From NCBI RefSeq assembly GCF_029946165.1, contig NZ_JAQSDZ010000005.1:62001-126000 (forward strand): 64,000 nt of DNA, in the 5' to 3' direction. The DNA is from Methylotenera sp. (GTDB lineage Bacteria; Pseudomonadota; Gammaproteobacteria; Burkholderiales; Methylophilaceae). Position numbers and translations under genes: made by a program. Under the pieces are notes generated by a model. It saw only the letters and a list, made by a program, of their open reading frames with translations. It ran no database searches and had not been told where the DNA came from. Numbering within the stretch: position 1 is the first letter of the stretch; each line of letters begins with the position of its first letter. Below are positions 1 through 9,073 of this stretch, in pieces.

Positions 1-1
1 A

Positions 2-850
2 AGTACTTTTCCTAACAATTTAGACTTGCGTGGCTTAAAAATCGTACTGGATTGCGCACATGGCGCGACTTATCATGTGGCACCAAATGTTTTTCATGAG
101 TTAGGCGCAGAAATTGTATGCATCGGCAATAAGCCGGACGGGCTCAATATTAACGAACAGGTTGGTTCAACCCACCCGCAAGCATTGCAGAAAGCTGTGC
201 TAGAACATCAAGCAGATTTAGGTATTGCGTTTGATGGTGACGGTGATCGTGTGATGATGGTCGATGCACAAGGCAATCTATTGGATGGCGACCAGTTGCT
301 ATATATTATTGCTACAGGCTTGCAGGCCAAAGGCGAGCTAAAGGGCGGCGTAGCGGGCACGCTCATGACCAATCTGGCCTTAGAGCATGCTTTGCAGAAA
401 CATCAAATTCCATTCGCTCGCGCTAAAGTGGGTGATCGATATGTGTTGGAATTATTGAATGAAAATAGCTGGAAATTGGGTGGTGAGAATTCAGGTCATA
501 TACTCACATTAGATAAACACACGAGTGGCGATGCGATTATCGCTGCACTTCAAGTGCTACATGCCTTAAAACAAAGCGGTAAAACGCTCACCGAAATGAA
601 TACCGAGCTGCTACTTTATCCGCAAGTGCTCATCAATGTCACTACTAAAACTAAACTGAATTTAGAAATTCCACAAATTCAAAACGCAGTTAAAAAAGCT
701 GAGGACGAATTAAATGGATCTGGTCGAGTGCTGCTAAGAGCTTCAGGGACAGAACCTAAAATTCGCGTGATGGTGGAGGGGCAGGATAAGGCCTTAGTGC
801 AGAAATTAGCTGAGGAAATTGCTGAAGTAGTTAGAGCCGCGGCCAGCTAA
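2..850 (+). CDS. glmM: Phosphoglucosamine mutase, 3' part (5' end outside window)
   Basis: GlmM interconverts glucosamine-6-phosphate and glucosamine-1-phosphate in the cytoplasm, feeding UDP-GlcNAc, peptidoglycan and LPS synthesis. The frame is open from base 2, so the N-terminal domain with the phosphoserine loop lies upstream of the window. Visible are the metal-binding loop FDGDGDR, the sugar-binding GGENSGH segment and the C-terminal phosphate-binding loop [15 protein letters not shown]. These fit GlmM better than phosphomannomutase because of the compact C-terminus. A hairpin follows the stop codon, and phoU converges on it from the other side. Confidence 0.95.
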   Translation, partial: STFPNNLDLRGLKIVLDCAHGATYHVAPNVFHELGAEIVCIGNKPDGLNINEQVGSTHPQALQKAVLEHQADLGIAFDGDGDRVMMVDAQGNLLDGDQLLYIIATGLQAKGELKGGVAGTLMTNLALEHALQKHQIPFARAKVGDRYVLELLNENSWKLGGENSGHILTLDKHTSGDAIIAALQVLHALKQSGKTLTEMNTELLLYPQVLINVTTKTKLNLEIPQIQNAVKKAEDELNGSGRVLLRASGTEPKIRVMVEGQDKALVQKLAEEIAEVVRAAAS

Positions 851-870
851 ATAGGAATTTAACGCTAGCT

Positions 871-902
871 GGAGTTTGTTTAATGCATATTAACCAAACT
901 CC
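871..902 (+). terminator. Hairpin after glmM, possible terminator
   Basis: GGAGTTTG (871-878) pairs with CAAACTCC (895-902), and the stem can extend inward through TTAAT/ATTAA. Only a short T-rich tail (GCTTTATC) follows, so it is a weak intrinsic terminator at best. It lies between the convergent glmM and phoU. Confidence 0.45.
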
Positions 903-982
903 GCTTTATCAAATGAACTAGGGTATAAAATTAACTAGGTTAAAAATTTAACTTGGGTGAACTAGAAAATCTGAATGTTAAG

Positions 983-1687
983 TTAAGACTTCGCGTCTTC
1001 TTCCATTTGCTCTATCGTGGTATGGCGAACATCTTTACCTTTGACCATGTATACAACGTATTCAGAGATATTTTTTGCATGGTCGCCGATGCGTTCAATC
1101 GCTTTAGACACAAACAGTATTTCTAAGGACATCGAAATTGTGCGCGGGTCTTCCAGCATAAATGTAATAAGGTGGCGAATGGTCATTTGGTACTGGTCAT
1201 CTACTTGTTCGTCCATTTGCGCAATCGGCAAAACTTTAGTGGCATCTGAACGAGCAAATGAATCGAGGGACATATGAAGCATCTCACGCGCTAGATTGGC
1301 CATAGTTTTGATTTCAGCAAAACGCGGCGTCCACATACGATCAGTCTCGCTTGATTTTAATGCTAAGCGTGCAACTTTTGCAGCCTCATCACCAATACGC
1401 TCTAAGTCTGTAATGGTTTTAATCATCATCAGCACCATGCGTAAGTCTCCTGCAGCGGGCTGGCGCAAGGCAATAATATGACTGCAATCCTCATCAATTT
1501 GCACTTCCAGTGCGTTTACTAGGTGGTCATTATTAATGACTCGTTTAGCTAGCTTGGCATTTGATGTAGTTAATGCGTCTAAAGCGTCCACAATCTGTTG
1601 CTCAACGAGTGAACCCATTTCAAGTACTTTAGCGCGTACAGACTCTAATTCTGAGTCGTACTGTTTGTATATATGTTCAGATCCCAT
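983..1687 (-). CDS. phoU: Phosphate-specific transport system accessory protein PhoU
   Basis: PhoU couples the PstSCAB transporter to PhoR/PhoB signalling and dampens phosphate uptake. The 234-residue protein has the typical two PhoU helical repeats, each with the E-RIGD motif (ITDLERIGDEAAKVA and KAIERIGDHAKNISEYV). It is the last gene of the minus-strand pst cluster, about 70 bp after pstB. Translation could also begin one codon earlier at GTG (1690); ATG at 1687 was chosen because AAGGAA lies 8 bases upstream. No phoB or phoR gene is present in the window. Confidence 0.97.
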   Translation of the reverse strand: MGSEHIYKQYDSELESVRAKVLEMGSLVEQQIVDALDALTTSNAKLAKRVINNDHLVNALEVQIDEDCSHIIALRQPAAGDLRMVLMMIKTITDLERIGDEAAKVARLALKSSETDRMWTPRFAEIKTMANLAREMLHMSLDSFARSDATKVLPIAQMDEQVDDQYQMTIRHLITFMLEDPRTISMSLEILFVSKAIERIGDHAKNISEYVVYMVKGKDVRHTTIEQMEEDAKS

Positions 1688-1758
1688 CACTTATTCCTTT
1701 TAAAAACTTATTCAGTAGAACAAAAAATTGATTGTTTGGTTAGGTCTAGCAATGTTAA

Positions 1759-2529
1759 TTAGCCGAATTTACCTGTGATGTAATCTTCTGTTTCTTTACG
1801 ACTAGGACGTGTAAAAATAGTATTGGTTTGATCAAATTCCATCAGCTCACCCAAGTACATATAAGCGGTGTAATCTGATACACGAGCCGCTTGTTGCATG
1901 TTGTGCGTCACGATAACGATGGTGTACTCTTTTTTCAGCTCATGAATCAAGTCTTCAATACGCGCCGTAGAGATTGGATCTAACGCAGAGCAAGGTTCAT
2001 CAAGTAACAATACGTTTGGTTTTACTGCCACGCCACGCGCAATGCATAAGCGTTGTTGTTGACCGCCTGACAAGCCAGAACCACTTTGATGCAGTTTGTC
2101 TTTCACTTCATTCCAAATGGCTGCTTTCTGCAACGCCCATTCAACGCGGTCATTCATATCTGATTTAGATAAGCTCTCGTAAAGTTTAACGCCGAAGGCA
2201 ACGTTGTCATAAATAGACATTGGAAATGGTGTTGGTTTTTGAAAAACCATACCGACTTTAGCGCGTAGCAAATTCAAATCTTGTTCGGCAGAGTGAATAT
2301 CTTTGCCATCAAGCAGGATTTCACCTTCAACACGTTGTTTAGGATAGAGCTCATACATACGGTTAAAAGTACGTAGCAAGGTTGATTTACCGCAGCCAGA
2401 TGGGCCAATAAAAGCGGTGACTTGGCTTGCTGGAATATCAATATTGATATCTTTAAGCGCATGAAATTTACCGTAGTAGAAATTCATGTTTTTAGCTGAG
2501 ATCTTCGCTTGAAGAGTTTGCGTGGACAT
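1759..2529 (-). CDS. pstB: Phosphate ABC transporter ATP-binding protein
   Basis: PstB is the ATPase of the high-affinity phosphate importer and works as a dimer on the PstA/PstC membrane pair. The 256 residues include Walker [10 protein letters not shown] (42-50), the Q-loop region VFQKPTPFP, the ABC signature LSGGQ (153-157), Walker B VLLLDEP (173-178) and the H-loop in VTHNM. The length matches the family. It follows pstA by 17 bp and has an AGGAT ribosome binding site, consistent with one transcript from pstS to phoU. Confidence 0.98.
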   Translation of the reverse strand: MSTQTLQAKISAKNMNFYYGKFHALKDINIDIPASQVTAFIGPSGCGKSTLLRTFNRMYELYPKQRVEGEILLDGKDIHSAEQDLNLLRAKVGMVFQKPTPFPMSIYDNVAFGVKLYESLSKSDMNDRVEWALQKAAIWNEVKDKLHQSGSGLSGGQQQRLCIARGVAVKPNVLLLDEPCSALDPISTARIEDLIHELKKEYTIVIVTHNMQQAARVSDYTAYMYLGELMEFDQTNTIFTRPSRKETEDYITGKFG

Positions 2530-2546
2530 ATTTAAGTAATCCTAAA

Positions 2547-3404
2547 CTAACTGTGAGATTGATTTTGACGGAACAAAGTGCGCGCTAATATATTCAGGCC
2601 AAGCACGAACAAAGTAATGAGTAAAGCGCCAGCCCATGCAAGGTGTTGCCAGTCTTCATAAGGGCTCATTGCGAATTGGAAAATCACAACAGCTAAACTT
2701 GAAATTGGTTGGCTCATATCCGTACTCCAGAACTGATTATTCAACGCGGTGAATAATAGTGGTGCGGTCTCGCCACTGATACGTGCCACAGCCAGCAATA
2801 GCCCCGTCAAAATACCAGTTCTTGCTGATTTATAAACGATATTCACAATGACTTTCCAGTAAGGTGCGCCAAGTGCTGCTGCGGCTTCACGCAAAGTGCT
2901 TGGTACCAATGACATCATATTTTCAGTGGTACGCACGACTACAGGTATGACTAATAGTGACAAGGCGAATGAACCTGCCCAGCCAGAAAAATGACTGACG
3001 CTATGGACAGCGACTTCATAGACAAATAGGCCAATAACAATGGATGGCGCTGATAGCAAGATGTCGTTAATGAATCTTGTTGTTGGCGCTAACCAGCCTG
3101 ATTTTCCGTATTCTGAAAGATAAGTGCCAGCTAAAATGCCAACAGGTGTACCAATAACTGTAGCAAAGAAAACCATGTACAAACTACCCACAATGGCATT
3201 TAACAAGCCGCCGGAGCTGCCAGGTGGGGGCGTCATTTTGGTAAATACATCTAACGTTAAGTGACTAAGACCTTGGCTAAACAATGTCCATAAAATCCAT
3301 ACCAAGAATGTGAGTGCAAATATTACGGTGCCAACAGATAGGCTTAATGTCAGTCCATTCACAAATTTACGGCGCAGGTAGCGTTTGTTATTTAAAGCGG
3401 TCAT
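2547..3404 (-). CDS. pstA: Phosphate ABC transporter permease PstA
   Basis: PstA is one of the two inner-membrane permeases of the phosphate importer. The 285-residue protein has about six hydrophobic segments and the EAA-type loop ([17 protein letters not shown]) that contacts PstB. Its start overlaps the stop of pstC by four bases, which points to translational coupling. Family membership is clear; PstA and PstC are told apart by order and by the long N-terminal extension of PstC. Confidence 0.97.
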   Translation of the reverse strand: MTALNNKRYLRRKFVNGLTLSLSVGTVIFALTFLVWILWTLFSQGLSHLTLDVFTKMTPPPGSSGGLLNAIVGSLYMVFFATVIGTPVGILAGTYLSEYGKSGWLAPTTRFINDILLSAPSIVIGLFVYEVAVHSVSHFSGWAGSFALSLLVIPVVVRTTENMMSLVPSTLREAAAALGAPYWKVIVNIVYKSARTGILTGLLLAVARISGETAPLLFTALNNQFWSTDMSQPISSLAVVIFQFAMSPYEDWQHLAWAGALLITLFVLGLNILARTLFRQNQSHS

Positions 3405-4420
3405 GATTGTTTTCCTTCGCGCAGTGATAAGCGTATCAATAACAATTTAGCCAGTGACAGCACAATAAATGTGATTACAAATAAAGTTAAGCCTAATGTG
3501 ATGAGTGATGAGGTATATACATCCCCGACTGCTTCGGTAAACTCGTTTGCCAATGCAGATGAAATCGTGTTCCCTGGCATCATTAACGAAGCGGATAATT
3601 CGTGAGCATTACCAATAACAAATGTGACCGCCATAGTTTCACCAAGCGCTCTACCTAATCCGAGCATAATGCCGCCAACCACACCTGTTTTCGTATAGGG
3701 AAGTACTACGTTCCAAATGACTTCCCAAGTGGTAGCGCCTAGTCCGTAGGCAGACTCTTTAAGCATGCTCGGCACAATCTCAAACACATCTCTCATTACT
3801 GATGCTGTGTATGGGATCACCATAATAGCGAGAATAAAGCCTGCTGTGAGCATGCCAATACCCATAGGTGGGCCTTGAAATAAAATACCTATCAAAGGCA
3901 GTGCACCGAGATGATCATTCATCCAAGGTTGCACGTGGTCGGCAAACAACGGTGCGAATACAAATAAACCCCACATGCCATAAATAATGCTTGGGATACC
4001 TGCTAACAGCTCAATAGCCACGCCAATTGGACGTTTAAGCCAGTTTGGAGAAAGTTCTGTGATGAATATTGCAATACCAAAACTCACTGGAATACCAATG
4101 AGCATGGCAATAAGCGCAGTGATAAAAGTGCCGTAAATTGGCACAACACCACCAAAATCAATCGTGACAGGATTCCATGACGTGCTGGTGTAAAAAGAGG
4201 CACCGAACATCTTTAATGCAGGCAAGCTGCCTACTAATAGAGTAATAATAATGCCAAACAGTAGGATAAAAACTAGAAAAGCAAAAAACATGGTGGTATA
4301 GCGAAACAGCTTATCTAGCATCGCTCCTATGTTTTTATTATGTGGACTATTCGGCATTGAAATTGATTCTCGAATGATGATTTCTTCATTTAAAACTGCT
4401 GAGGTGGCGTAGATATCCAT
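3401..4420 (-). CDS. pstC: Phosphate ABC transporter permease PstC
   Basis: PstC pairs with PstA to form the phosphate channel in the inner membrane. The 339-residue protein has about six transmembrane segments and the EAA loop ([17 protein letters not shown]). The first ATG at 4420 was kept because a strong AAGGAAA site lies about 7 bases upstream. A second ATG at 4357 would remove 21 residues but has no convincing ribosome binding site. It is separated from pstS by a 116-bp gap that holds a large hairpin. Confidence 0.97.
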   Translation of the reverse strand: MDIYATSAVLNEEIIIRESISMPNSPHNKNIGAMLDKLFRYTTMFFAFLVFILLFGIIITLLVGSLPALKMFGASFYTSTSWNPVTIDFGGVVPIYGTFITALIAMLIGIPVSFGIAIFITELSPNWLKRPIGVAIELLAGIPSIIYGMWGLFVFAPLFADHVQPWMNDHLGALPLIGILFQGPPMGIGMLTAGFILAIMVIPYTASVMRDVFEIVPSMLKESAYGLGATTWEVIWNVVLPYTKTGVVGGIMLGLGRALGETMAVTFVIGNAHELSASLMMPGNTISSALANEFTEAVGDVYTSSLITLGLTLFVITFIVLSLAKLLLIRLSLREGKQS

Positions 4421-4452
4421 TATTATATTTCCTTCCGCAGTGTTTAAGTTGA

Positions 4453-4493
4453 TAATGTTAATAGGCGCAATTAAATTGCGCCTATTAACATTA
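4453..4493 (-). promoter_or_regulatory. Perfect 18-bp inverted repeat between pstS and pstC
   Basis: Arms 4453-4470 and 4476-4493 are perfectly complementary around a 5-base loop (ttaaa). On the transcribed minus strand no T-tract follows, so this is not a standard intrinsic terminator. Its place right after the gene for an abundant binding protein suggests a transcript-stabilising or partial attenuation hairpin that keeps pstS expression above pstCAB. That role is inferred. Confidence 0.7.
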
Positions 4494-4536
4494 GTGATTA
4501 CTTTTACTTATTTTGTTTTATTTTACTAATTTGAAA

Positions 4537-5586
4537 CTATTTAGTCCAAACTGCAGCGCCATCTTTGCTTTTCATGTTTGTTTTCCAGCTAGTTTCAATC
4601 AATTTTACGACGTTATCTGGCATTGGCACGTAGTCCAAACCTTTTGCCATCAAAGCACCGTTGCTGAAACTCCAATCAAAAAACTTAAGTACTTCAGTTG
4701 CGTTAACTGGCTTGTCTTGTAGTTTGTGCATTAAAATGAAACTGGCACCAGTAATAGGCCATGTAGTTTTGCCTGGTTCGTTAGTCAGAATTTCGTAAAA
4801 ACCAGGTGCTTTTTCCCATTCGGCGTATTTAGCCGCTGATTGAAAGCTTTCGATACTTGGTTCAACAAACTCACCATCTCGATTTTGCAAGCTTATGGTA
4901 GGTAATTTGTTTTGTTTAGCGAAGGCATACTCAACGTAACCAATTGAGCCTTTTATACGTTGTGCGTATGATGCAACGCCTTCATTACCTTTACCGCCTA
5001 AGCCCGTTGGCCATGCAACAGAAGTATCAGCACCCACTTTATCACTCCACTCTTTGCTTACTTTACTTAAGTAGTTAGTGAATACAAAAGAGGTACCAGA
5101 ACCGTCAGAACGATGCACTACAGTAATTGCTGAATCTGGTAATGCTAGGCTTGGGTTAAGCGCTTTAATTGCGGGGTCATTCCATTTAACTATTTTTTTC
5201 AAATAAATATTCGCTAGCACTTCACCGTTTAGACGCATTTCGCCATCAGCAACCCCAGGAACATTCACTACAGGAACAACGCCACCAACGATTGCTGGGA
5301 ATTGCATTAAGCCAGCTTTATCTAGCTCTTCAGGTTTCAACGGTTTGTCAGAAGCACCAAAATCTACTGTTTTATTAGTGATTTGTTTAATACCACCACC
5401 GGAACCAATAGATTGGTAATTCAATTTAACACCAGTTTTAACGTTATATGATTCCGCCCATTTTGCATAAATTGGGTATGGGAAAGTCGCACCAGCCCCA
5501 GTAATGTCAGTTGCGAATGCGCTAGGGGCGAGGATAAGACCTGCGGCTAAAAGCGCTGCCTTAAGATTAAAGTTGTTAACTTGCAT
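4537..5586 (-). CDS. pstS: Periplasmic phosphate-binding protein PstS
   Basis: PstS captures phosphate in the periplasm and delivers it to PstCAB. The 349-residue protein begins with a signal peptide (LKAALLAAGLILAPSAFA), followed by the family N-terminus ITGAGATFPYPIYAKW and the phosphate-binding loops GSGGGIKQI and HRSDGSGTSF. The frame stays open 37 codons further upstream, but ATG 5586 is preferred. It has a GGAGAA site 5 bases upstream and places the signal peptide at the N-terminus, while the longer frame runs through the Pho box and a terminator stem. Confidence 0.97.
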   Translation of the reverse strand: MQVNNFNLKAALLAAGLILAPSAFATDITGAGATFPYPIYAKWAESYNVKTGVKLNYQSIGSGGGIKQITNKTVDFGASDKPLKPEELDKAGLMQFPAIVGGVVPVVNVPGVADGEMRLNGEVLANIYLKKIVKWNDPAIKALNPSLALPDSAITVVHRSDGSGTSFVFTNYLSKVSKEWSDKVGADTSVAWPTGLGGKGNEGVASYAQRIKGSIGYVEYAFAKQNKLPTISLQNRDGEFVEPSIESFQSAAKYAEWEKAPGFYEILTNEPGKTTWPITGASFILMHKLQDKPVNATEVLKFFDWSFSNGALMAKGLDYVPMPDNVVKLIETSWKTNMKSKDGAAVWTK

Positions 5587-5623
5587 TAATTTCTCCAGTT
5601 GATTCATGAGTTGGTTTAACTTG

Positions 5624-5664
5624 ATGACCATTCTAGAAATCAAATATGACAATTTAATGACAAA
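5624..5664 (-). promoter_or_regulatory. Pho-box-like operator and promoter of pstS
   Basis: On the minus strand two TTGTCAT half-sites are spaced by exactly 11 bp (within 5646-5664), and a third GTCAT lies 22 bp further on (5624-5628), in the same helical phase. The pattern matches the PhoB consensus CTGTCATAWAWCTGTCATT closely. A -10 candidate TAGAAT (5630-5635) lies about 10 bp downstream of the box, the spacing usual for PhoB-activated promoters that lack a good -35. Confidence 0.82.
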
Positions 5665-5683
5665 TTGAATAAACGTTAAAAAT

Positions 5684-5714
5684 AAAAAGGGACTCATAAA
5701 GAGTCCCTTTTTAT
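5684..5714 (-). terminator. Rho-independent terminator of the DUF47-pit transcript
   Basis: The stem GGGACTC / GAGTCCC with a 5-base loop (ataaa) is flanked by A-runs and T-runs on both sides. It would therefore terminate the minus-strand pit transcript just before the pstS promoter and could work in both directions. Confidence 0.85.
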
Positions 5715-5734
5715 TTAAAATGCTGAATTAATGA

Positions 5735-6736
5735 CTAATTTAAAAATGTACTACCAAAATGATAACTCATTGCTGCAATTAAGCCTGCGCAAGGTATGGT
5801 CAGCACCCATGCCCACACAATGCGAGATGCTAGCCCCCAGCGAACTGCAGATACGCGTCTTGATAGACCAACGCCAACAATAGCACCAGTAATGGTATGC
5901 GTAGTTGAAACTGGAATACCTAGCGAAGTAGCAATAAATAAGGCGATAGCGCCAGATGTTTGTGCGCAAAAGCCACCAGAAGGGCGGATACGCGTAATGC
6001 CCATCCCCATGGTGCGAACAATACGCCAACCACCGAACAGTGTGCCGCATGCCATGGCAACTTGACAAGAAATGACTACCCAAAATGGCACATGGAAATC
6101 ACCCTGAATATAACCGTTGGCATAAAGCAAAACTGCAATAATACCCATGGTTTTTTGTGCATCATTACCACCATGACCTAAGCTGTAAAGTGATGAGGAG
6201 ACAAATTGAAGCTTATTAAACATGCGTTCAGTTGGATAGGGCGAAGATTTTTCATAAATCCACAATACCAACACCATTAAAATGAGTGCGAGTAACATGC
6301 CGAATAAAGGAGACAGAATAATAGCGATTGAGGTTTTAATGAGGCCAGCAGCTACAATAGCCCCAGTGCCCGCTTTAGCTACGCCCGCACCCACTAAACC
6401 ACCGACTAAAGCGTGTGATGAAGATGAAGGAATACCAAACCACCAGGTAATTAAGTTCCAAGATATTGCGCCACTGAGCGCGCCGAATATCACGGCATTA
6501 TCAATAATCTCTTTAGAAATTATGCCTTTACCGACTACATTGGCAACATGTAAGCCAAAAAACAAAAAAGCGATTAAGTTAAAAAATGCCGCCCAAACCA
6601 CCGCAGCCTGCGGTGTGAGTAAGCGCGTAGAAACCATAAGTGCAATGGAGTTTGCTGCATCGTGAAAGCCGTTCATGAAGTCGAACATGAGGGCAACCAC
6701 CACGAGCAATGCCATGATGAGGATTGCGTGATCCAT
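5735..6736 (-). CDS. pit: PiT-family inorganic phosphate transporter
   Basis: Low-affinity phosphate permease of the inner membrane, coupled to the proton gradient and carrying metal-phosphate complexes. The 333-residue protein carries both PiT signatures, FMNGFHDAANSIA near the N-terminus and GHGGNDAQKTMG in the middle, plus SSSHALVGG and VSTTHTITG repeats. It is shorter than E. coli PitA (about 500 residues), as usual for the DUF47-linked subtype. A GGGAG site precedes the start, and the DUF47 gene ends only 10 bp upstream, so the two are probably cotranscribed. Confidence 0.95.
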   Translation of the reverse strand: MDHAILIMALLVVVALMFDFMNGFHDAANSIALMVSTRLLTPQAAVVWAAFFNLIAFLFFGLHVANVVGKGIISKEIIDNAVIFGALSGAISWNLITWWFGIPSSSSHALVGGLVGAGVAKAGTGAIVAAGLIKTSIAIILSPLFGMLLALILMVLVLWIYEKSSPYPTERMFNKLQFVSSSLYSLGHGGNDAQKTMGIIAVLLYANGYIQGDFHVPFWVVISCQVAMACGTLFGGWRIVRTMGMGITRIRPSGGFCAQTSGAIALFIATSLGIPVSTTHTITGAIVGVGLSRRVSAVRWGLASRIVWAWVLTIPCAGLIAAMSYHFGSTFLN

Positions 6737-6746
6737 GCTGTACTCC

Positions 6747-7403
6747 CTAAATTCGCTCTAGCACAACACCGTGGATTACATCGGCTACATCTTCACAGCT
6801 ATCAACCGCCATTTCAAATAAATCATAAAGTTGTTTTGAGCGAATCAGTTTACGTGCATCAGCTTCTTCATCAAACAAACGGCGCATACCAGCACGCATC
6901 ACATGATCTGCCTCGCCTTCAATCGCACTGATTTCTTCACAAGTGCGTAAAATGCGTTCAGCATTTTTCATGTCTGAAAGCATATTCACCGCATCGCGTA
7001 CTTTTTCAGAAGCACGCAATAAAATTTGACCTAGCGCAACCATTTCAGGCGTGAAGTCACTGTGACCGTAAATTTTAGAACTTTGTGGAATGTCTTCCAT
7101 GTAATCGATAATGTCATCTAGCGCCATGGCTAGCTCGCGAATTTCGCGTCGGTCGAATGGGGTAATGTAAGTTTTGTGAAGTGAGAGAAGAATTTCTTTG
7201 GTGTATTCATCAGCTTGGGATTCAATCGCTCTAATTTCAGCGAAATGTTCTTCAAATTTTGCTGGGTCATTCACGGCTGACATCATGGCAAGCACTTTGG
7301 AGCCTTTCACTGCGCTATCCGCTAAGTGGTTAAACAACACAAAGTAATTGTCGTTACGTGGTGATATTGCAGCCATTAATCGACCGAAAACCGCATTTGC
7401 CAT
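6747..7403 (-). CDS. PhoU-like DUF47 (TIGR00153 / YkaA type) protein
   Basis: A cytoplasmic helical protein of the PhoU-related DUF47 family, which is regularly paired with PiT transporters and is thought to regulate them. The 218-residue length, the N-terminal NHLADSAVKGSKVL region, the helical ADEYTKEILLSLHKTYITPFDRREI segment and the late LYDLFEMAVDSCEDVADVIHGVVLE segment are characteristic. It is the first gene of a two-gene unit with pit. The exact effect on Pit is not known from sequence. Confidence 0.9.
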   Translation of the reverse strand: MANAVFGRLMAAISPRNDNYFVLFNHLADSAVKGSKVLAMMSAVNDPAKFEEHFAEIRAIESQADEYTKEILLSLHKTYITPFDRREIRELAMALDDIIDYMEDIPQSSKIYGHSDFTPEMVALGQILLRASEKVRDAVNMLSDMKNAERILRTCEEISAIEGEADHVMRAGMRRLFDEEADARKLIRSKQLYDLFEMAVDSCEDVADVIHGVVLERI

Positions 7404-7504
7404 ACTTCATTCTCCCAATTTTTTTATTACAAATTTATTGCAATTTAATTTCAAAATTATTATTGCGCTATTTTAACCGCCCAAGTTTAAATCCGCGAGC
7501 GCTA

Positions 7505-7538
7505 ATGTCATAAATAGTTAAATTTCTTACGATATAAT
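7505..7538 (+). promoter_or_regulatory. Weak Pho-box-like site and -10 upstream of ACR3-arsC
   Basis: ATGTCATAAAT (7505-7515) matches the first half of the PhoB consensus almost perfectly, but the second half is poor (about 13 of 19 overall). A clean -10 TATAAT lies at 7533-7538, about 10 bp after the box, with no recognisable -35. No ArsR gene or obvious ArsR operator was seen nearby. The promoter is likely; PhoB control is speculative. Confidence 0.4.
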
Positions 7539-7572
7539 TCGTACTTTATATATTAGTTGTATTTAAACAAAA

Positions 7573-8637
7573 ATGAGTCTTTCTAACAAAGTGCAGCAGA
7601 CAAACATCAAGCCAGTAATAGGGTCTTTCGAAAAAAATCTTACATGGTGGGTTTTAGCTTGCATTGTTGTTGGGGTTGCTATAGGTAAACTATTCCCCGA
7701 ATTCTTTCAAATAATTGGTAGTTTAAAAATCGCTGAGGTTAACTTGCCAGTGGCTTTGCTCATTTGGTTGATGATTATCCCAATGCTGCTCAAGGTAGAT
7801 TTTAGTTCGATGAAAGATGTGCTAACGCATAGCAGGGGCATTGGCGTTACCTTGTTTATAAATTGGTTCGTCAAGCCATTTTCCATGGCACTTTTAGCTT
7901 GGATTTTCATTCGCCATCTATTTGCTGGATTATTACCTATAGACCAAATAGATAGCTATATTGCAGGATTAATTTTATTGGCCGCAGCGCCATGCACGGC
8001 CATGGTGTTTGTATGGAGCAGCTTATGTAATGGCGATGCTAAATTTACACTTTCACAAGTGGCGATTAACGATGCCATTATGTTAGTGGCTTTTGCACCC
8101 ATAGTGGCGCTTCTACTTGGTTTGTCTAGCATTATTGTTCCGTGGAATACGCTATTTATCTCGGTGATTTTATTTATTATCGTGCCAGTGGTGGTAAGTC
8201 AAATATTACGTAAACTGCTACTTTCTAAAGGTCAAAAAGCGCTAGACATAACACTTAAACGACTACACCCAATTTCACTTGCCGCCTTACTTGCAACGCT
8301 AGTTTTGTTGTTTGGTTTTCAAGGTCAGCAGATTTTGGCACAGCCAATGATTATTGGCTTGTTAGCCGTGCCAATTATTATTCAAACCTATTTCAATTCT
8401 ATGCTCGCTTATTGGTTGAATAAGAAACTCAAAGTTGCCCATTGTGTGGCTGGTCCTTCCGCTTTAATTGGCGCATCTAACTTCTTTGAGCTGGCTGTAG
8501 CAACAGCGATTGCTTTATTTGGTTTTAACTCAGGGGCTGCACTTGCTACGGTTGTTGGTGTGTTAATTGAAGTACCTGTAATGTTATCGGTTGTGGCGAT
8601 TGTAAATAGAAGTCGCAACTGGTACGAATCAGATTGA
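7573..8637 (+). CDS. ACR3-family arsenite efflux transporter
   Basis: Exports arsenite from the cytoplasm across the inner membrane. The 354-residue protein has about ten hydrophobic segments and the hallmark LAAAPCTAMVFVWS motif, whose Cys141 is the conserved ACR3 cysteine, plus the ASNFFELAVA motif in a late helix. This separates it from the unrelated ArsB pump. It is followed 22 bp later by arsC, so together they form an arsenate detoxification unit. No ribosome binding site is obvious before the ATG. Confidence 0.94.
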   Translation: MSLSNKVQQTNIKPVIGSFEKNLTWWVLACIVVGVAIGKLFPEFFQIIGSLKIAEVNLPVALLIWLMIIPMLLKVDFSSMKDVLTHSRGIGVTLFINWFVKPFSMALLAWIFIRHLFAGLLPIDQIDSYIAGLILLAAAPCTAMVFVWSSLCNGDAKFTLSQVAINDAIMLVAFAPIVALLLGLSSIIVPWNTLFISVILFIIVPVVVSQILRKLLLSKGQKALDITLKRLHPISLAALLATLVLLFGFQGQQILAQPMIIGLLAVPIIIQTYFNSMLAYWLNKKLKVAHCVAGPSALIGASNFFELAVATAIALFGFNSGAALATVVGVLIEVPVMLSVVAIVNRSRNWYESD

Positions 8638-8659
8638 TATTAATAAAGAGCGAATAAAA

Positions 8660-9073
8660 ATGAAAGTAACTATTTATCACAATCCTGTTTGTGGCACATC
8701 ACGTAACACCTTGGCCATGATACGCGCCAGCGGAGTGGAGCCTGAAGTGATTGAGTATATTAAAAATCCACCAAGTCGAGAGCGTTTAATTGAGCTTATT
8801 GCTGCCATGGGTGGCAATATACGTGCGCTTATCCGCGAAAACGGAACGCCTTATGCTGAATTAGGTTTAGATGATGCAAATTTATCAGATGACGCTTTGA
8901 TAGACGCTATGTTGCAACATCCGATTCTTATTAACCGCCCAATTGTAGTGACTAGCAAAGGAATAAAACTATGTCGCCCATCAGAGTTGGTGTTAGATAT
9001 TTTAGAAAATCCAAATATTGGCACTTTTACTAAAGAAGATGGCGAAGTGGTTAATGCGGCGACAAACGTTTGA
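8660..9073 (+). CDS. arsC: Arsenate reductase, glutaredoxin-coupled type
   Basis: Reduces arsenate to arsenite, which ACR3 then exports. The 137-residue protein has the active-site segment HNPVCGTSRNTL with Cys11, followed by the conserved arginines in ALIRENGTPY, NRPIVVT and LCRPSE. These match the plasmid R773-type ArsC that takes electrons from glutathione and glutaredoxin, not the thioredoxin-type enzyme. It is tightly linked to the ACR3 gene upstream and overlaps the start of the next gene by four bases. Confidence 0.95.
   Translation: MKVTIYHNPVCGTSRNTLAMIRASGVEPEVIEYIKNPPSRERLIELIAAMGGNIRALIRENGTPYAELGLDDANLSDDALIDAMLQHPILINRPIVVTSKGIKLCRPSELVLDILENPNIGTFTKEDGEVVNAATNV

Noticed and set aside
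5751-6665. Several long frames overlapping pit on both strands
   Set aside because: They lie within the conserved pit coding sequence and have atypical His/Tyr/Trp-rich or Pro-rich composition; no evidence of real genes.
7426-7454. Three TTGnnAT half-sites at 11-bp spacing upstream of the DUF47-pit genes on the minus strand
   Set aside because: The phasing is right, but the matches are degenerate in AT-rich DNA and the -10 would overlap the ribosome binding site, giving a leaderless transcript. Not convincing as a Pho box.
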